This document shows, in pieces, positions 11,097 to 24,479 of a stretch of 64,000 bases of DNA (the first letter of the stretch is position 1; each line of letters begins with the position of its first letter). Below the pieces are notes generated by a model. That model saw only the letters and a list, made by a program, of their open reading frames with translations, did no database searches and was not told the DNA's origin. Made by a program: the position numbers and the translations under genes. This DNA is from Choanephora cucurbitarum (taxonomy: Eukaryota > Mucoromycota > Mucoromycetes > Mucorales > Choanephoraceae): contig JAIWNI010000071.1 of NCBI GenBank assembly GCA_025331435.1, positions 1 to 64,000 of the forward strand, given 5' to 3'.

Positions 11097-13312
11097 ATTG
11101 GTGGACAGGAAAAGAGAGAGAGAGAGAGAAGGTGAAAAGAACAGAAAAAAAAGAGAAAGTAATAAGTTTCTCAATTTGGCTGTAAAAGCTTGTATTTGAT
11201 AGAAGAAATTTTATTGGCAGGTGAACAACGGTTCGATTATTTTTCCTGACCCTTCAAAACAGTTTTCCTTTCTTTGATTGTTCACGAAATATCGCCTTTA
11301 TACAGTTTGTTGAAGCATGTAACTGAATGGAACATGTATCATAGAGCATATGCTCTCAAGCTAAACAGAACGAGCCACGCAGTTGAAAGCCACAGGTGTG
11401 ATTTGCAAATCAGTCAATCATACCCAATTCAATAGTTATCGCTATAGCAAACTTTAATCATAACTGACACTATCGTATGTTTACCAATAGCGCGTTCTTT
11501 ACTGATAAAATTCGGATAAGTGGAAAGCCATTTTGTCTGTACAACAACCAAGTTGTTTGATACCTTGCGCCAATGCTAAGTTGCTTAATTTAGCACAAAC
11601 TATACAGGCTATATTCACGCGATAATTTAAAAAAGTAAATTAAGGATCAATCTCCGATTTTAAACTTTTTGAAGTACTTGTCCCTGCAGAAAAGAAAAAA
11701 AGAATGATAGGCTAGGTGATCGGTTCGTGTTATTTCTATAACTTATTGCTCTCAAGGGCTTCTTTATGTTGGCTGAGTACTAGTATGTATTCAGACAAGA
11801 AACTGATGCTTGAAACTCGCACTACAGCTCTTCAAATGTAACGAAACACAACATATGCAGGTTATTTGTTTTTGTGATGTTAGTTACAAGGGCAATCTCG
11901 ATGGTTGCTCCTTATTGTTTTATGGTCAGTTGGCAGAACCTTCAAAAAGCCCTTTGACTGATTCTTGTTTGGTCCAATGCTGTTTTGTGTTTGACCTTCA
12001 GAAACTTATTTACCGTCTCAACTGATATTACTCACTATCCCCGAGAACTAAAAATAGCTCAAAGCTAGCACACTTGTCATGTATTCATGTGTCTACCCTT
12101 TGCTTCCTCACCAACTAAACATGTTGATGTCCTATTGTTTAGCTGTCTAATGAACACATCTATACCCTTTAGGTCTACAAAAAGGAACAAAAATGATTGC
12201 TCTAAAGCAAGCCCTATTGACAGTCAGCAGCAATTTGTAAAAGTGAAACCAAAGTACAGATCAATATTGGAATAACTAAGCTATCTCTGTTTGTAGTTCT
12301 TCTGATATTATAACAGCATTCCTTATATGTATGTTAATAAGTATTTGAATAGAACACACTGTGCATATAAGTAACATTTAATGATAAGTACAAGTTGATC
12401 TGTATACCTTTAAACCGACTTTTCTTATTTAAAAAAAAAAGAGGATCAGTGCAGTTGTTCATAGCTATACTCAAAGTGAGAGATGTTGTCTATACCCCCG
12501 AAAAAAGAAAGCAGAAGACTGATGTCCCATCATTGCTTGTTTCATTTTCTTGTTTCTATAAGGATTCTCAACAGGATAACACCCCTTCTTCTGTTAGTAT
12601 ATCATACAAACTCCTTTTAAAATCATAATGATTATGTCAACACTTGTCCAACCATCAACAGAGGCTGGCCAGTGCGTGTTAATTCTCTGTTTCCATCAAA
12701 AACAAAAGTTGTCTTCTAGGCACATTCTCACCATCAGTTGGTATGTTTGAGTTGAGTCAAGGAAGCTATCTTTCCGTTCTCAGGCTTGTACTGATTGTGC
12801 TTTGGGCGAAATAAAACAGGTGAACATCACTCGCTTACAACAACAAATGAAGAATATGGTTTACTCTCGTTCCAGTTTCAGCCTCATTTTATGTATGGAA
12901 ATTATTTGTTCTAACAAGATGCTGTGGTTCAATAAAAGCAACATGGCGTTCAGATCGCACCAAATTTCATTCTCTAGTCGTTCATTTAAATACATATTTG
13001 ATTTAAGAATTGTGGTCATTATAGGAAGTAGCAACCTTTTAACACTAAAAAACGTTATTCCGCTTGGGAGTTATGCTCAATATAAAAATGACATTTATCA
13101 AGTAATCCTAATACACCGAAACACTATCCATTTTTTAGTGTTAGAAGATAAGGCATTATAAAGCCGAATGTGTTTATTATTAAAGAAAATAGGAGGGATG
13201 TTGAACAGTTAATGTAATAATTTTTTTTTTATATAAGCACATACATGCATATACACATGTATGCCTATGTACAAAGTGAGAAGGGGAAAAAGAGATGACT
13301 TTAGCAGATAGA
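11097..13312. other. Long intergenic region between the RasGEF and FA 2-hydroxylase genes
   Basis: About 2.2 kb without a supported gene. Frames at 11810-12025, 12087-12275, 12395-12628 and 12802-13161 (the last starting at a non-ATG codon) show no motifs. The first few hundred bases carry the RasGEF promoter, with a GA-rich run at about 11115-11131 that transcribes as CT-rich leader. Confidence 0.45.
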
Positions 13313-14391
13313 TCAGGCTTCATTGTATTCCAAAACAGTCCCAAATACATAATCCCAAAACTTGGACGTTATACCAAATCCCATATCGAAATTCTTATAA
13401 TGATGAGCAACATGGTATTTCTTCAACTCCTTAAAGTAAACCTCAATTACTTTTGCATGATGAATATAGTAATGGATCATGTCATAGCACACATAACCAA
13501 AGAAGGCACCACCGACAAAAGCATAAGCAAAAGCAGGATAGAACAAAGCATGAGCCAATTTGAAGACAGGAACACTCAAGATCACAGTCAAGACAGGTGG
13601 CATAACTAGCCTCAGTCTATATAGAGATAGGTCAGAAACTCAATCGATTGATGTGACAATGCAAACGCTTACCTATCCATTGGCATGTGATGGTGAATGC
13701 CATGCAGTGTAAAATGCACCAACAAGGCCAGAGGGTGATCTGGCAAGAGATCATCGAGATGAAACAAAAACCGATGCAACATGTACTCAAAGAAAGTCCA
13801 AAACAAGACGCCCAAGCCGAATCCTTTCAGGGCCGTCTCGATCGAGAAGTAAGGTGCATGCATGGATTTCCAGATCTGATAGCACACAAAGGGCAACCAT
13901 AGGGTCGGGACAGTATACCAATGGGTTCTCGTCAGGACATCCATCCAAGCGTTTTCGAAATAAGGCACATAGTATGGGGTATAACGAGGTCGATGTACTT
14001 GCTCGAGGTAATACGCTTTGCTGTAGGTTGCGTTCCAGAGTTGAGGAAAGAGAGGCTTTCGGAGATCCAAAAATTGCTCATGGTGATCTGATTGCTTTAG
14101 TTTTTCTTGGCGACGCTGTCGAGCACTGTTGAGGACAGCTTTCTCCACCACAAGATCGCCAATGTAGTGTTCGAGCAAGAGATCGTAAGCGGCATCTGAG
14201 TGCGTGTGGTAGTTGATGTCACCGAGCACCTGTGTGATATCAGTGCCTGCAAATGCCAAAAGAATCTCATCGCCACCGGGATGATCTTTCAGAAACTTGG
14301 TGATGTCATATACTTTGTTCTCCACAATAACCCAACAGGACTCTCTTGTGTTGTTCTCTTCCACCTGCTTGAGTGTGATTTGACTTGTCAT
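13313..14391 (-). CDS. SCS7: Fatty acid 2-hydroxylase (Scs7/FA2H family)
   Basis: Adds a 2-hydroxyl group to the very-long-chain fatty acid of ceramide; an ER membrane enzyme of sphingolipid synthesis. Two exons (13673-14391 and 13313-13610) give 338 residues, the usual family size. Residues 5-78 are a cytochrome b5 domain with the heme ligand motif HPGG at 37-40 and the second His in YHTHSD. The C-terminal two-thirds is a fatty-acid hydroxylase domain with membrane segments and the di-iron histidine boxes HRFLFH, HGIHHH, HYYIHH and HVAHH. The intron falls in PMDRLVMPP, the conserved block after the HGIHHH box, which fixes both splice sites. I chose the ATG at 14391 because the upstream in-frame ATG (14433) adds only a phenylalanine-rich run. 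Confidence 0.93.
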
Positions 14392-15050
14392 TCTAAACCA
14401 AAATGAAAAGAATAAGAAAAAAAAAGAAAACAATAAGCTGATTATTCTTTTTTTTTCTTATTAAAAATAGGTGTGTACCTGAGAAAGGTTATTGTACTAA
14501 TTTCATACCCAAAAAAAAAATAACAGGGGATGAAAAAGAAAATGTAATTCTAGACTATTTATGAGAGGATGTGTTGTTAAGGCATCTTCATTTCCTTGTT
14601 AGAAGAAGCAAGGGAAGTCTAAACAACTCAAAGTAAGAGAAGTTATGTGTAACATCAGAGTGTGAGGCTGAGTCTTTTGAAATAGCATGAATAGTCTCGA
14701 AGATGATAATTGAGTTTCTTTCTTGAGTGATGTACTAAATGAAAGTACAATCATAGCCAAGTGTTAAACAATGCACTTAGATAAAAAAAAAGAAAAGTCA
14801 TTATGGCGTAGGTGATTACAAAAAACAAATGTACTTGTGAGACCTCAAAAGGACAAGTACATCTTAAAGAGCCAAATGATGTCTGCTTGCATCTAGAAAG
14901 CATTCTATCTTAAGCCAAGATAGAAAACAATGTCTTTTTTTTTTTGAATTAATAGATTTGTATATAACTCTAACATAGGTGTGTATTATTTTGTTTTACA
15001 TGGGTTGTAATTGACTACAGAATCATCCGATGAGTCTATAAACTAGTTAT
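14392..15050. other. Spacer between FA 2-hydroxylase and DPB2
   Basis: A/T-rich homopolymer tracts and no coding potential. It holds the FA 2-hydroxylase promoter and the 3' flank of the DPB2 homologue. Confidence 0.5.
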
Positions 15051-17241
15051 TCATTTCAAAATATAGACATACCGTTTTTCTGAAATACGAGAAGCAGGAT
15101 AATAATTGCTCCAAGTGAAATCTGAATTAGGGAAACTACCAGGATTAACACAATGAGTACCTTCATAAGTAATACCATAATTTTCACATTTATCGGCAAC
15201 AATAAGCTATATTCACCCCCCAACAACAAGAAATAATAATAAGCAAATAGATTATCATAACAAAACAATCAAACTCACTGCATGAGGAAGAGGGAAAAGT
15301 CTAAGTGAATTATCAAAAGCCCAAGAGACAGGTTTTACAGACAATGGCAATGGACTTAGATGTGCCTGATCAACAATAGAACGAACAAACTAACAAACAT
15401 GATTCAGAACCAATACAATCAACCAACAAAAAGGGCCCTTACATGTCTATTCAACTGAGGATCCTGAGATAAATTAGCAGGCAATAACGTATTTCTCCAT
15501 AACTTCTGTAACCAATCTTCTCTGAATATCACAATATCCTGAGTACAGTATCGAATACGACAGGGATTTGTTGTGAAATGAGCCTTTCTGGCCTTCTGTC
15601 GAACACGTTGAACAAAGCTAGGCAAGATAGGTCGTTGTGGCAAGGATCGACCAGCCCAAGGATCTTTGGGACCAGGCACAAATACGAAATTACTATGGGC
15701 GGCTATTTGATCGAATTCACTGATGAGATCTGCTAGTGCTGAGAAGTTGTCTTTGTATTCATCGGATTCGGATCCAGCATACACAAATGGTTTACTTGAG
15801 AAATTACCAATCATAATGAAAGCCAATGGAATTTGACCACCTGAATAACCTTCAAAGATACGTCTTAATGCATTCATCACCTAATTTTTTTTGAGTAGTG
15901 TAAGTCATGTAATTGTCAATTTTATATTAATTTTACCTTTGGTTGATCCAAGTGAACATCTGATAAGATGACAAAAAACATATTCTTGGCCTTTTCTTCT
16001 TCTGCTTTTAATAATTTCTAGTTACTGTCAGCAAGATTTTCTATTGAAACTAGTAACACTATTTTACCTCATCCACCAATGGTTTTGGTAATCCCAAGAA
16101 ATCAACATGTCCAAATACATGACTTATATGACCAATATCAGTTTCCCCCCCCCCCCTATTTATAGTAAATTCACTTACTCTGTCATTTCTCTTGACTCAG
16201 CTGGAGGTAAATTGATTTCAGTCACATGAAATCGATGATCAAGACCATACCGTCCTTCAACCAACACAAAGGATCCATCTGTAAATAGACCATAATCATA
16301 ATCCTTAAAATAGGATGCCAATAAGACACTCTACTTTCTATCCATACTGATCACTTACTGCTTCATTGACAACAAGTTCTATATGAGCATCCTCATCCTC
16401 AAGATGGATCTTGCCTTCTTCCATCTGAGTCAACATACCAAACAACACAAAATCCTCACCATCATGACCAATTAATGATTTAATAGGTGTGATCTAAATT
16501 CCAAAAAATAAAAAAAAAAAGTTGGCTGATGTCTTTTGCTTACCAAATTCACTACTTTACTTTAATGAATTCCTTTTCATTGGCTCCACCCATAGCACTT
16601 GGACAGAATGAATCGTTTCTCAATAACCGTTGCTTAACTAACTTGTATCGTTCTCTATACATATCACCCTTTTCTGATGCCTCAGGTAATAAAGAAGGTG
16701 TTTCGGTGGATCTGTGTTGAGGCGTGAGTACTGAACTTCATTTTCTAATTTTATACACTTACTTGATAAACGTCCTTGCCTGTTCATCATATCGCATACG
16801 AGGTAAATCAAAGGCACTGACGACATGAAAGTGTTGTGCCACATTCACTACTTCCTCAAATGGTTCATCAATTGTCATTTCCTGTAGAGAATCATTGATG
16901 GCATCATCTTCTCGTTGAAAGGGTGTTAATGAAGCTGCCACAGCTGCTGAATGTCGAATAGACGATATCACTTCACGCATCGTTCCTTCATCCACAATCA
17001 CCTGTTTCTCCTCTAATACAAAGAATGAACATAACGAAAAACAAGGAATCATGGGGTCATTACCACTATAACGTTTTCGATATGCTTTTATGATCTTCTC
17101 GATTGCCTCTGTCAAGTCTGGTTCTGATTCGAGTAAGGTCTCTAGGTATCTGGCTGCATTGGTCTGTACATGAAGTCCATATTTCTTGGTGAATAACGTA
17201 TAGATAGCTCTTTTTATTTTTATTTTTGAGTGAGGTGCCAT
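15051..17241 (-). CDS. DPB2: DNA polymerase epsilon subunit B
   Basis: Essential accessory subunit of the leading-strand polymerase, linking Pol epsilon to the CMG helicase. I read about ten exons that give roughly 559 residues (human POLE2 is about 527). Residues 1-60 are the helical N-terminal domain ([24 protein letters not shown]). The OB-fold region follows ([34 protein letters not shown]), then the inactivated phosphoesterase domain: [62 protein letters not shown]-like [30 protein letters not shown]. The last codons read RYVYILK then TGA at 15051; a GTATGT donor in the same place leaves open one more short exon. A 12-C run at about 16145-16156 is inside an intron. MCB-like sites lie just upstream. 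Confidence 0.9.
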
Positions 17242-17277
17242 GTTGATTGTTATAAAAAAAAATAACAAGAGTATGAA

Positions 17278-17318
17278 TCGCGAATAACGCGTTTCTTAAA
17301 AAAAAAAAAGAGACGCGC
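17278..17318 (-). promoter_or_regulatory. MCB-like CGCG cluster upstream of DPB2
   Basis: Three CGCG cores occur within 41 bp: TCGCGA (17278-17283), ACGCGT (17287-17292, the exact MluI cell-cycle box) and ACGCGC (17313-17318). They lie 37-77 bp upstream of the DPB2 ATG. CGCG is rare in the surrounding AT-rich sequence. In yeasts MCB elements bound by MBF drive G1/S transcription of replication genes, including polymerase epsilon subunits. The assignment to DPB2 is an inference from position. Confidence 0.6.
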
Positions 17319-17589
17319 TTTTCATGTCTGAGATGGAATTGAGAACTAAAATACGTTGGTCTATAAGTAAGCGTGTTCTCAAGTCAATACCAATACTCTA
17401 TTCTATAGAGTGTATTAGAAAAGTAATTGTCTGGATCTCTTTTCTGTACTATTCTAAACAAAAGAAAGTACAATCAATTCAGAAGCTTAAAATCAAAGGA
17501 CATTGAAAAATGGGGTTTTTTTTTGTGTGTAACCTATATCTCAATGGATTGAACCTGTATTTCAGGATACAAAAAATAAAAAAAAAAGG

Positions 17590-17626
<37 letters not shown>

Positions 17627-17812
17627 TATTTTGATGGAATGACTTCTACTTTTTCTTTTTGTTGTCAATCCATTGTGTTCTTAACCAACTGTCCCATTTT
17701 TACTTTACTTATGAACATTTGGACCCTGCAAAAAAAGACATAGAAGGTTACACTGATATCGGGAATTTGCATAATATGATTGTAAAATAAATATATAGAT
17801 ATAGAATAGAAT
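17319..17812. other. Spacer between DPB2 start and the homeobox gene's 3' end
   Basis: Contains no supported gene. The frames at 17324-17506 and 17510-17743 are low-complexity or lack motifs. A CT microsatellite occupies about 17592-17624. Confidence 0.5.
17592..17624. repeat. (CT)n microsatellite
   Basis: An uninterrupted CT run of about 33 bases, seen directly, similar in length to the one at about 479-514. Confidence 0.95.
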
Positions 17813-18998
17813 TTAAAGTGGATAGGCTGAAGGAAGCCAATAATCTTTTGTAGGTGTCGAAAGAGGCAAACTCTGATGTCGCCAATTCTGACCATTGCCC
17901 ATCAAAAGAGCCTGCTCAATTGATGCCATATCAACAGATGATGTAGAAGGAAACCGTGTGACCTGACAGAGTCTCTCATCCATCCCAGCCACTGTCAACA
18001 ACTCTTGACGAAGATCAGAAGCTAAGCCACGCACTGTATGACGCAAGATAGCCGATGCTTGAGTGCCTTCTGTGAAATCACTGCATTGGATCCATTGAGT
18101 GTTTGTTTCCATAAAGAAGATAGGGGGTTCTGTCAGGTCAAGATCGATCTGAGCTGAGATATGATCATCCAGGACATTCAGTTCCATAGAGGCTATGGTG
18201 TCAAATGAGATCATCATCTTGAAATGGTAATTGCTGTCTCGAATATGCCATGAAAAGGCACGTTCATTAAGCTTGTAGAAACACATGAGATCATGTTGAC
18301 TGATCTTCATACGATGCCATGATCCTACTGTGACTGCTGTGGCCGTAATCATGCCTGATTGTTGTTCTTGAAGGAGAGCAGTAGGCTGTAATGGTTCACT
18401 TTCTAATAGGGATATCAGAACAAAAAATGGAGATCATATCACTACCTACTTTACCTAATCGACGAGGCATGACAAAGGATTGAGGTGAAGGAGAGACAGT
18501 CATGTTGTAGAGATCTTCTTCTAGTTCTTTAGGACCTGTGACAGAGATAGAAGGTGTATCGTAAGATTGAGGAAACATATGAGCGAGATTGGGAGGAGGA
18601 GGAGGAATGAATGTGTTGGAGATCATATCTGAACTCCAAGCACGGTGCATAGGCATTTTAGAATGTGGAAACATCTGTCGAGCATATTGTTGTTGATACC
18701 AAGCATTGGAAGGATAACCCGTGGCTTCTGCACATAATCTAGCTCTTGCCACTTCTTGTTCTTGACGTAACAACACACGTCTCTGAAGCATTTTAACTTT
18801 GGCTCTTCTGTTCTGAAACCAGATTTGAATCGATCGTTCTGGCATCTGTAACTTATAGGCAAGTTGTTTTCTCATCTTGGAGTCGGGTGTTGCACTCACA
18901 CTGAAGGTTTCTTCCAGTACACTCAGTTGAGAAGGTGTCACACGAGTGCGTTTCTTTGAGTCGTCAGAGTGATTGGAGGGTGGAGGAGTGGCAGACAT
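17813..18998 (-). CDS. Homeodomain transcription factor, Phx1/Pho2-like
   Basis: A nuclear sequence-specific regulator. Exons 18455-18998 and 17813-18402 join in frame to 377 residues. The homeodomain occupies about residues 14-72 (KKRTRVTPSQLSVLEETF at its start; recognition helix SIQIWFQNRRAKVK). The region after the intron contains a conserved-looking globular block (WHRMKISQHDLMCFYKLNE, MMISFDTIASMEL) that I associate with the C-terminal domain of fungal Phx1-type homeodomain proteins. Phx1 in fission yeast acts in stationary-phase and stress survival; whether that applies here is inference. It is a minus-strand gene ending 570 bp from the DPB2 start and divergent from the PKA gene, which starts 0.9 kb away. 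Confidence 0.85.
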
Positions 18999-19912
18999 GA
19001 AGGAAAGGAATGGTGGAAAAAGGAAAGTAGTAATGGCGTGTTATATATGAGTGAAATAAAAAAGGGGAATTGGTAGAAGATGAAAATAAAGGAAAGGAGA
19101 TGCTTCTTCTATCAGTGAGGAGAGTGATAAAGAAAAAAAGAAAAAGAAAAAAAGAAGGAGAAAGAAAAAGGGCGGGTGAACGGTTATTTAAATTGGCTTT
19201 ATTACTGTTGCCTTTTATGTGCAAAGGCAATACCTGTTTCTGAGTTCAGTACAATGAAAACATTATTTTCTTTGTCTATGTTGTCAATACTATGTATGAA
19301 TCTCATTAAGCATAGAGTTAGTTTCACTGAATAACAGAATAGACTTGCATCCCCCCCGCATCGTCTGTGCTTTCTACAACAGTGATGGTTTTTTTATCCA
19401 CTGTTTCTTATCCAATAAGAGAATAGGATTTAAGTTAGTCTAAAGGGTATGTAAAGAAAGAATGTTTTTAAAAAAAAAAAAAGAGAGAGAGAGAAACAAT
19501 CAACTTGCTTTTTATTATTCAATCTTGACTCCTGATTTCTTTTTTAGTTCCATTTGATTCTCCACTCTCTCTCTCTATCCAATCTCAGCCAAAACCCCCC
19601 CTTTTTTTTAAGAATATAATATTTTAAATCGATAATTATAAAGTTCAAGGAGTCTTTTCTTCTTCTTCTTTATCAAAGAGAAAGGGGGGGGGGTAAAGGA
19701 GTAAGAAAGAAGGAGGGAAGATGACCAAAAAAGGCAAGATGCTATCGAGAGCTAATTATGATGTCGATGTATGTATGTATGTTGTTGATGTACAACGTTC
19801 GTATTACTTCAATTGTAAGCAATGCGCGTGTTCACACACAATTTTAATTATTCTGAATTTTTATAATTTTTTTTTCTTTCCCCTTCTCTTTCTTCTTCAT
19901 TTTTTCAACAGA
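18999..19912. other. Divergent promoter region, homeobox gene / PKA gene, with PKA leader intron
   Basis: About 0.9 kb with purine/pyrimidine-rich tracts (GA-rich 19070-19170, TTC-rich near 19660-19680, a G run at about 19685-19693). An ATG at 19721 opens a frame that reaches the PKA frame only by reading through intron-like sequence. A GTAAGC donor at 19815 and an acceptor CAACAG ending at 19911 suggest a 97-nt leader intron. If it is removed, the 19721 ATG would give a short upstream ORF stopping at the PKA start, a possible translational control. Confidence 0.45.
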
Positions 19913-21382
<1,470 letters not shown>

Positions 21383-21746
21383 TTTCATTTATATACACAC
21401 ACACACACACAAAATACCCCTATAGTGCTTCTAATCTATATATATATAAAAGGACGTATGATCATGTTACAGCAACATCAACCCTAGCTTCATTTAACTG
21501 ATGCAATGTTTCATTTAGAGAGTGTCTCTTTTAAAGCTATCAGTGCATTTGTTTACACCTAATTCCCATATATGGATTCTCCATTGTGCCTCTCTCTTTT
21601 TATAGGTTACATAGAGGCACTTTTTATAAGTAAATAGTGTGAAAGATGTCAAGTAAGTCCTACCTTAAAGTGGCTTATGGACATCTTTTTTATTAAGACT
21701 ATCTGATCAACAGATATAAAGAAAATAATACAAATATATACATAAT
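21383..21746. other. Convergent 3' flanks
   Basis: Spacer between two converging genes. It carries a short AC repeat at about 21392-21411, and I see nothing else. Confidence 0.5.
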
Positions 21747-22253
21747 TTAGTGGCGTCTAAAATAACCAAACAGTCTGTTGAATCCATCAGGTTTTCTTTC
21801 AGATTTTGATTTCTTGCCTTGAAGGAGATGCATGACCGATCTAAATGAACTAAAAGAAGAGGTTGATTTACGCTTGGTCACACATCGATCAGAACGACCA
21901 CGGTTATCCAGTTGGTTGGTTGGCATCTCATCTGCTGAATGAAAACTGTCCTGTTTAAGTGATGTAGGGAACATCTCAATGTATCTCGACAGTTCTTCTT
22001 CAGCATCATCACCATAATCACTACTTCTTGCACTATCCAAGTCTGGCATGGGTTCATCCTCCAAGGCAACCACATTACTGTATTCAAACCAAGAAGCAAT
22101 CAAATCATCTGAAAACTGACACATATCATTTCCTTGTAATTGAGTGGCATAAAAGTCTTGAAGAATCCAATCGGTTGTCTGTGGTATTTTTGTGCTTGGA
22201 CATGCTGATAATTTAGATAGAGAAGCAGAAGGGAATAAAATGGAATCTGACAT
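21747..22253 (-). CDS. Orphan protein, 168 aa
   Basis: A single-exon frame from ATG at 22253 to a stop at 21747. The N-terminal half is acidic and Ser-rich with DWILQDFYATQLQ and DDLIASWFEY segments. The C-terminal half is basic and Ser-rich (KRKSTSSFSSFRSVMHLL, KKSKSERK) and ends in an aromatic tail, FNRLFGYFRRH. There is no signal peptide or membrane segment. I do not recognise the family; the Arg/Lys-Ser clusters resemble kinase substrate sites, and it lies convergent with the PKA gene, but a functional link is only a guess. Frame length and composition favour a real gene. Confidence 0.6.
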   Translation of the reverse strand: MSDSILFPSASLSKLSACPSTKIPQTTDWILQDFYATQLQGNDMCQFSDDLIASWFEYSNVVALEDEPMPDLDSARSSDYGDDAEEELSRYIEMFPTSLKQDSFHSADEMPTNQLDNRGRSDRCVTKRKSTSSFSSFRSVMHLLQGKKSKSERKPDGFNRLFGYFRRH

Positions 22254-24479
22254 GATGACAAAAGAAAAAAAGAAAAAAAAAGAAAGAAAAATAAGCGACT
22301 TTTTTTTTTTTATCTTTTCTTTGTCCTACTTCATTAACTCAGATTAGGATTTCCGCATGTCAATCGCATGGGGGGGAATTTGACTGTAAAGAACAATCAA
22401 ATTCAAAGTAGCATGGGTTGCACTGACGTCTGTGACCTAGCCAAGGTTGATGTTACTATCTAAGGCACTTATAAATTAACACCCCCTCAAAAAAAAAAGT
22501 GTGACAGAACATCATTTCCCATAGAACAACAAAGTCATACAAAATTTTTAGTTGTCTCCTTTCAAATAAAATAAATTACAGAATCTCAATGCAAATTGAG
22601 TTTCAATTTCTTGATGATGATGATGAAACCTGTAATTTTATATAATCAGGAAAGTCCCTTTTTTTTTCTTTTTTAATTGACAGAGTATAGGCTGAAATAG
22701 ATAGATGAATTATAGAAATTATCTCGTTACTCAATGTATGTGGTTGTTGTTTTATTTAAAAAGAATAAAAAAAGATACATCATAAAGTGAGACCTTCATT
22801 GTGTTTTATGCTATGACTCATTTTTCTTTAGGGTCTAAAAAAGAAAAGTGACACGGTATATGAAAGGTCTTTGATGCAATAGATCGAACAATTTAGAATT
22901 GTTAGTTTGAATTCTGTTTCCGAAAAAAAATCCCTCCCCATTTTCTTTATGAAGCTTAAACAATGAGTATTTTTTTTTTTAGTGAACATAACTCTTGACG
23001 TATGGTTCAGTTTAGAGTAAACTACATGTTAACTTGGCTTTTCCTTCTCAAATCCAATAAGGATCTATTGCTTTCTTTGGAGTAGATCTGCTTCAAGGGA
23101 CTTGAATGACATGATCATTTTATCCATGCGACAGGAAAGATAGACCAAAGCAATCAAAGGCGGTGGGCAACAATGAATCAAGGCAACCCTTTTTTTTTTG
23201 TCAGTTAGATCGTATCAGAGGAGTGTTTGTTGATTCTAAGAGAGAAAAGGATAAATGGTTCAACATGTGAACAATTAGTCAAGATAGTATATGCACAGAC
23301 CAACTCATAGACAGGGTTCAATAGAGGGTTTCTGTCTTGTATCCTCAAATCAAGCAATGGCATGACTTATCTTGGCCACATTGCTTCTTGGGCAAAAGGT
23401 CTTCATTGTTGTCTTTTATAACAAATAAAGAGTGTTTCCAATGTCGTGCACAGTCAAACATGATGTCGTCAGTTATTTGGCGGGAATCAAGCCATGTTAC
23501 ACTTGAAAGTGAAGTCCCTTTCCTTGGGTGGGGTTTGATTTTATTTTAACCTTTTTTTATTGAAAGATGGACATGTCGTTAATCAGAATAGGGTAGAGTT
23601 CATAGTGAGTACTTGAATCATATAGGCCTCATCGGTTTTTTTGTGGAGAGAAAGGCCAAAAGATAAAGACACCTCTCAAGAGAATGACAGAAGTGTGCAA
23701 TCAGGTTTCTTTACAAGTGTCAAGACACAGAACCAAAAGAATGGCCATTGACTGCAAACGCAGCATTAAAAAAAAAAAGCCTTGAGCACCCCTACACACA
23801 CACAGTGAGCTTCAAGAAGGACTTCATGAAGGCAAAGTGCAGTAACGATTAGGCACAATTGTATGTCAAAAATGACTTGTGCCAAGTTTTAAGTCTGCCT
23901 TTAGTACTTCTTCTTCTCTCTGTAAATAGATGAAATGTGGTGTATATCATAAGAATAAAAGTAAATAGAGTGTTGGTGAATAAGAGTAGAACAATTTTTT
24001 TTTATTATTCACAAGTGTGAAAATACGCTGCAGGAACAATAGAGAAATTGGTATCATTGGGAGTAAGGAAGTTCATATCAAGGAAGGCTTGATACAACCA
24101 GGCCAACAATCAAATGTGTTGATAGGGTTTCCATAAAGAATGTGGTATTGATTTGAATGTGTGTCCATGATATACAACTAGTTCCTTTATTGAGTTGAGT
24201 TCTCTAGGGAATAAAAAGAAAAATGTGAACGAGAAACCCATGATTTCTAGGCAGTTGTTTCCATACTTGTATATCTATAAATAAGCCAACACAACAAGCC
24301 TTAGGGAAACATTGGTTGATTTCGCAAACATCAATCATTAAATCAGAAGTATTTGGAACACAAAGAGAGATTAAACTTTGCCAGCCCAAATTTCATACTC
24401 CACTCTTCCCTTGGGGTATAAATGGGCCTATCTCTTTTTTTAAAAACAGATAGTTTATCATTCTCATCATCTTGAGAGC
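22254..24479. other. Long divergent intergenic region
   Basis: About 2.2 kb between two divergently transcribed genes. Frames at 23337-23549 and 24204-24389 show no motifs. Homopolymer A/T tracts are frequent. No tRNA or clear repeat was seen. Confidence 0.5.

Noticed and set aside
12802..13161. 119-codon plus-strand frame
   Set aside because: It begins at a non-ATG codon, has no upstream exon I could find and no recognisable motif.
16141..16160. Run of 12 C as a possible frameshift site in DPB2
   Set aside because: Family alignment places the run inside an intron (acceptor ATATAAG, then [10 protein letters not shown]), so it does not affect the reading frame.
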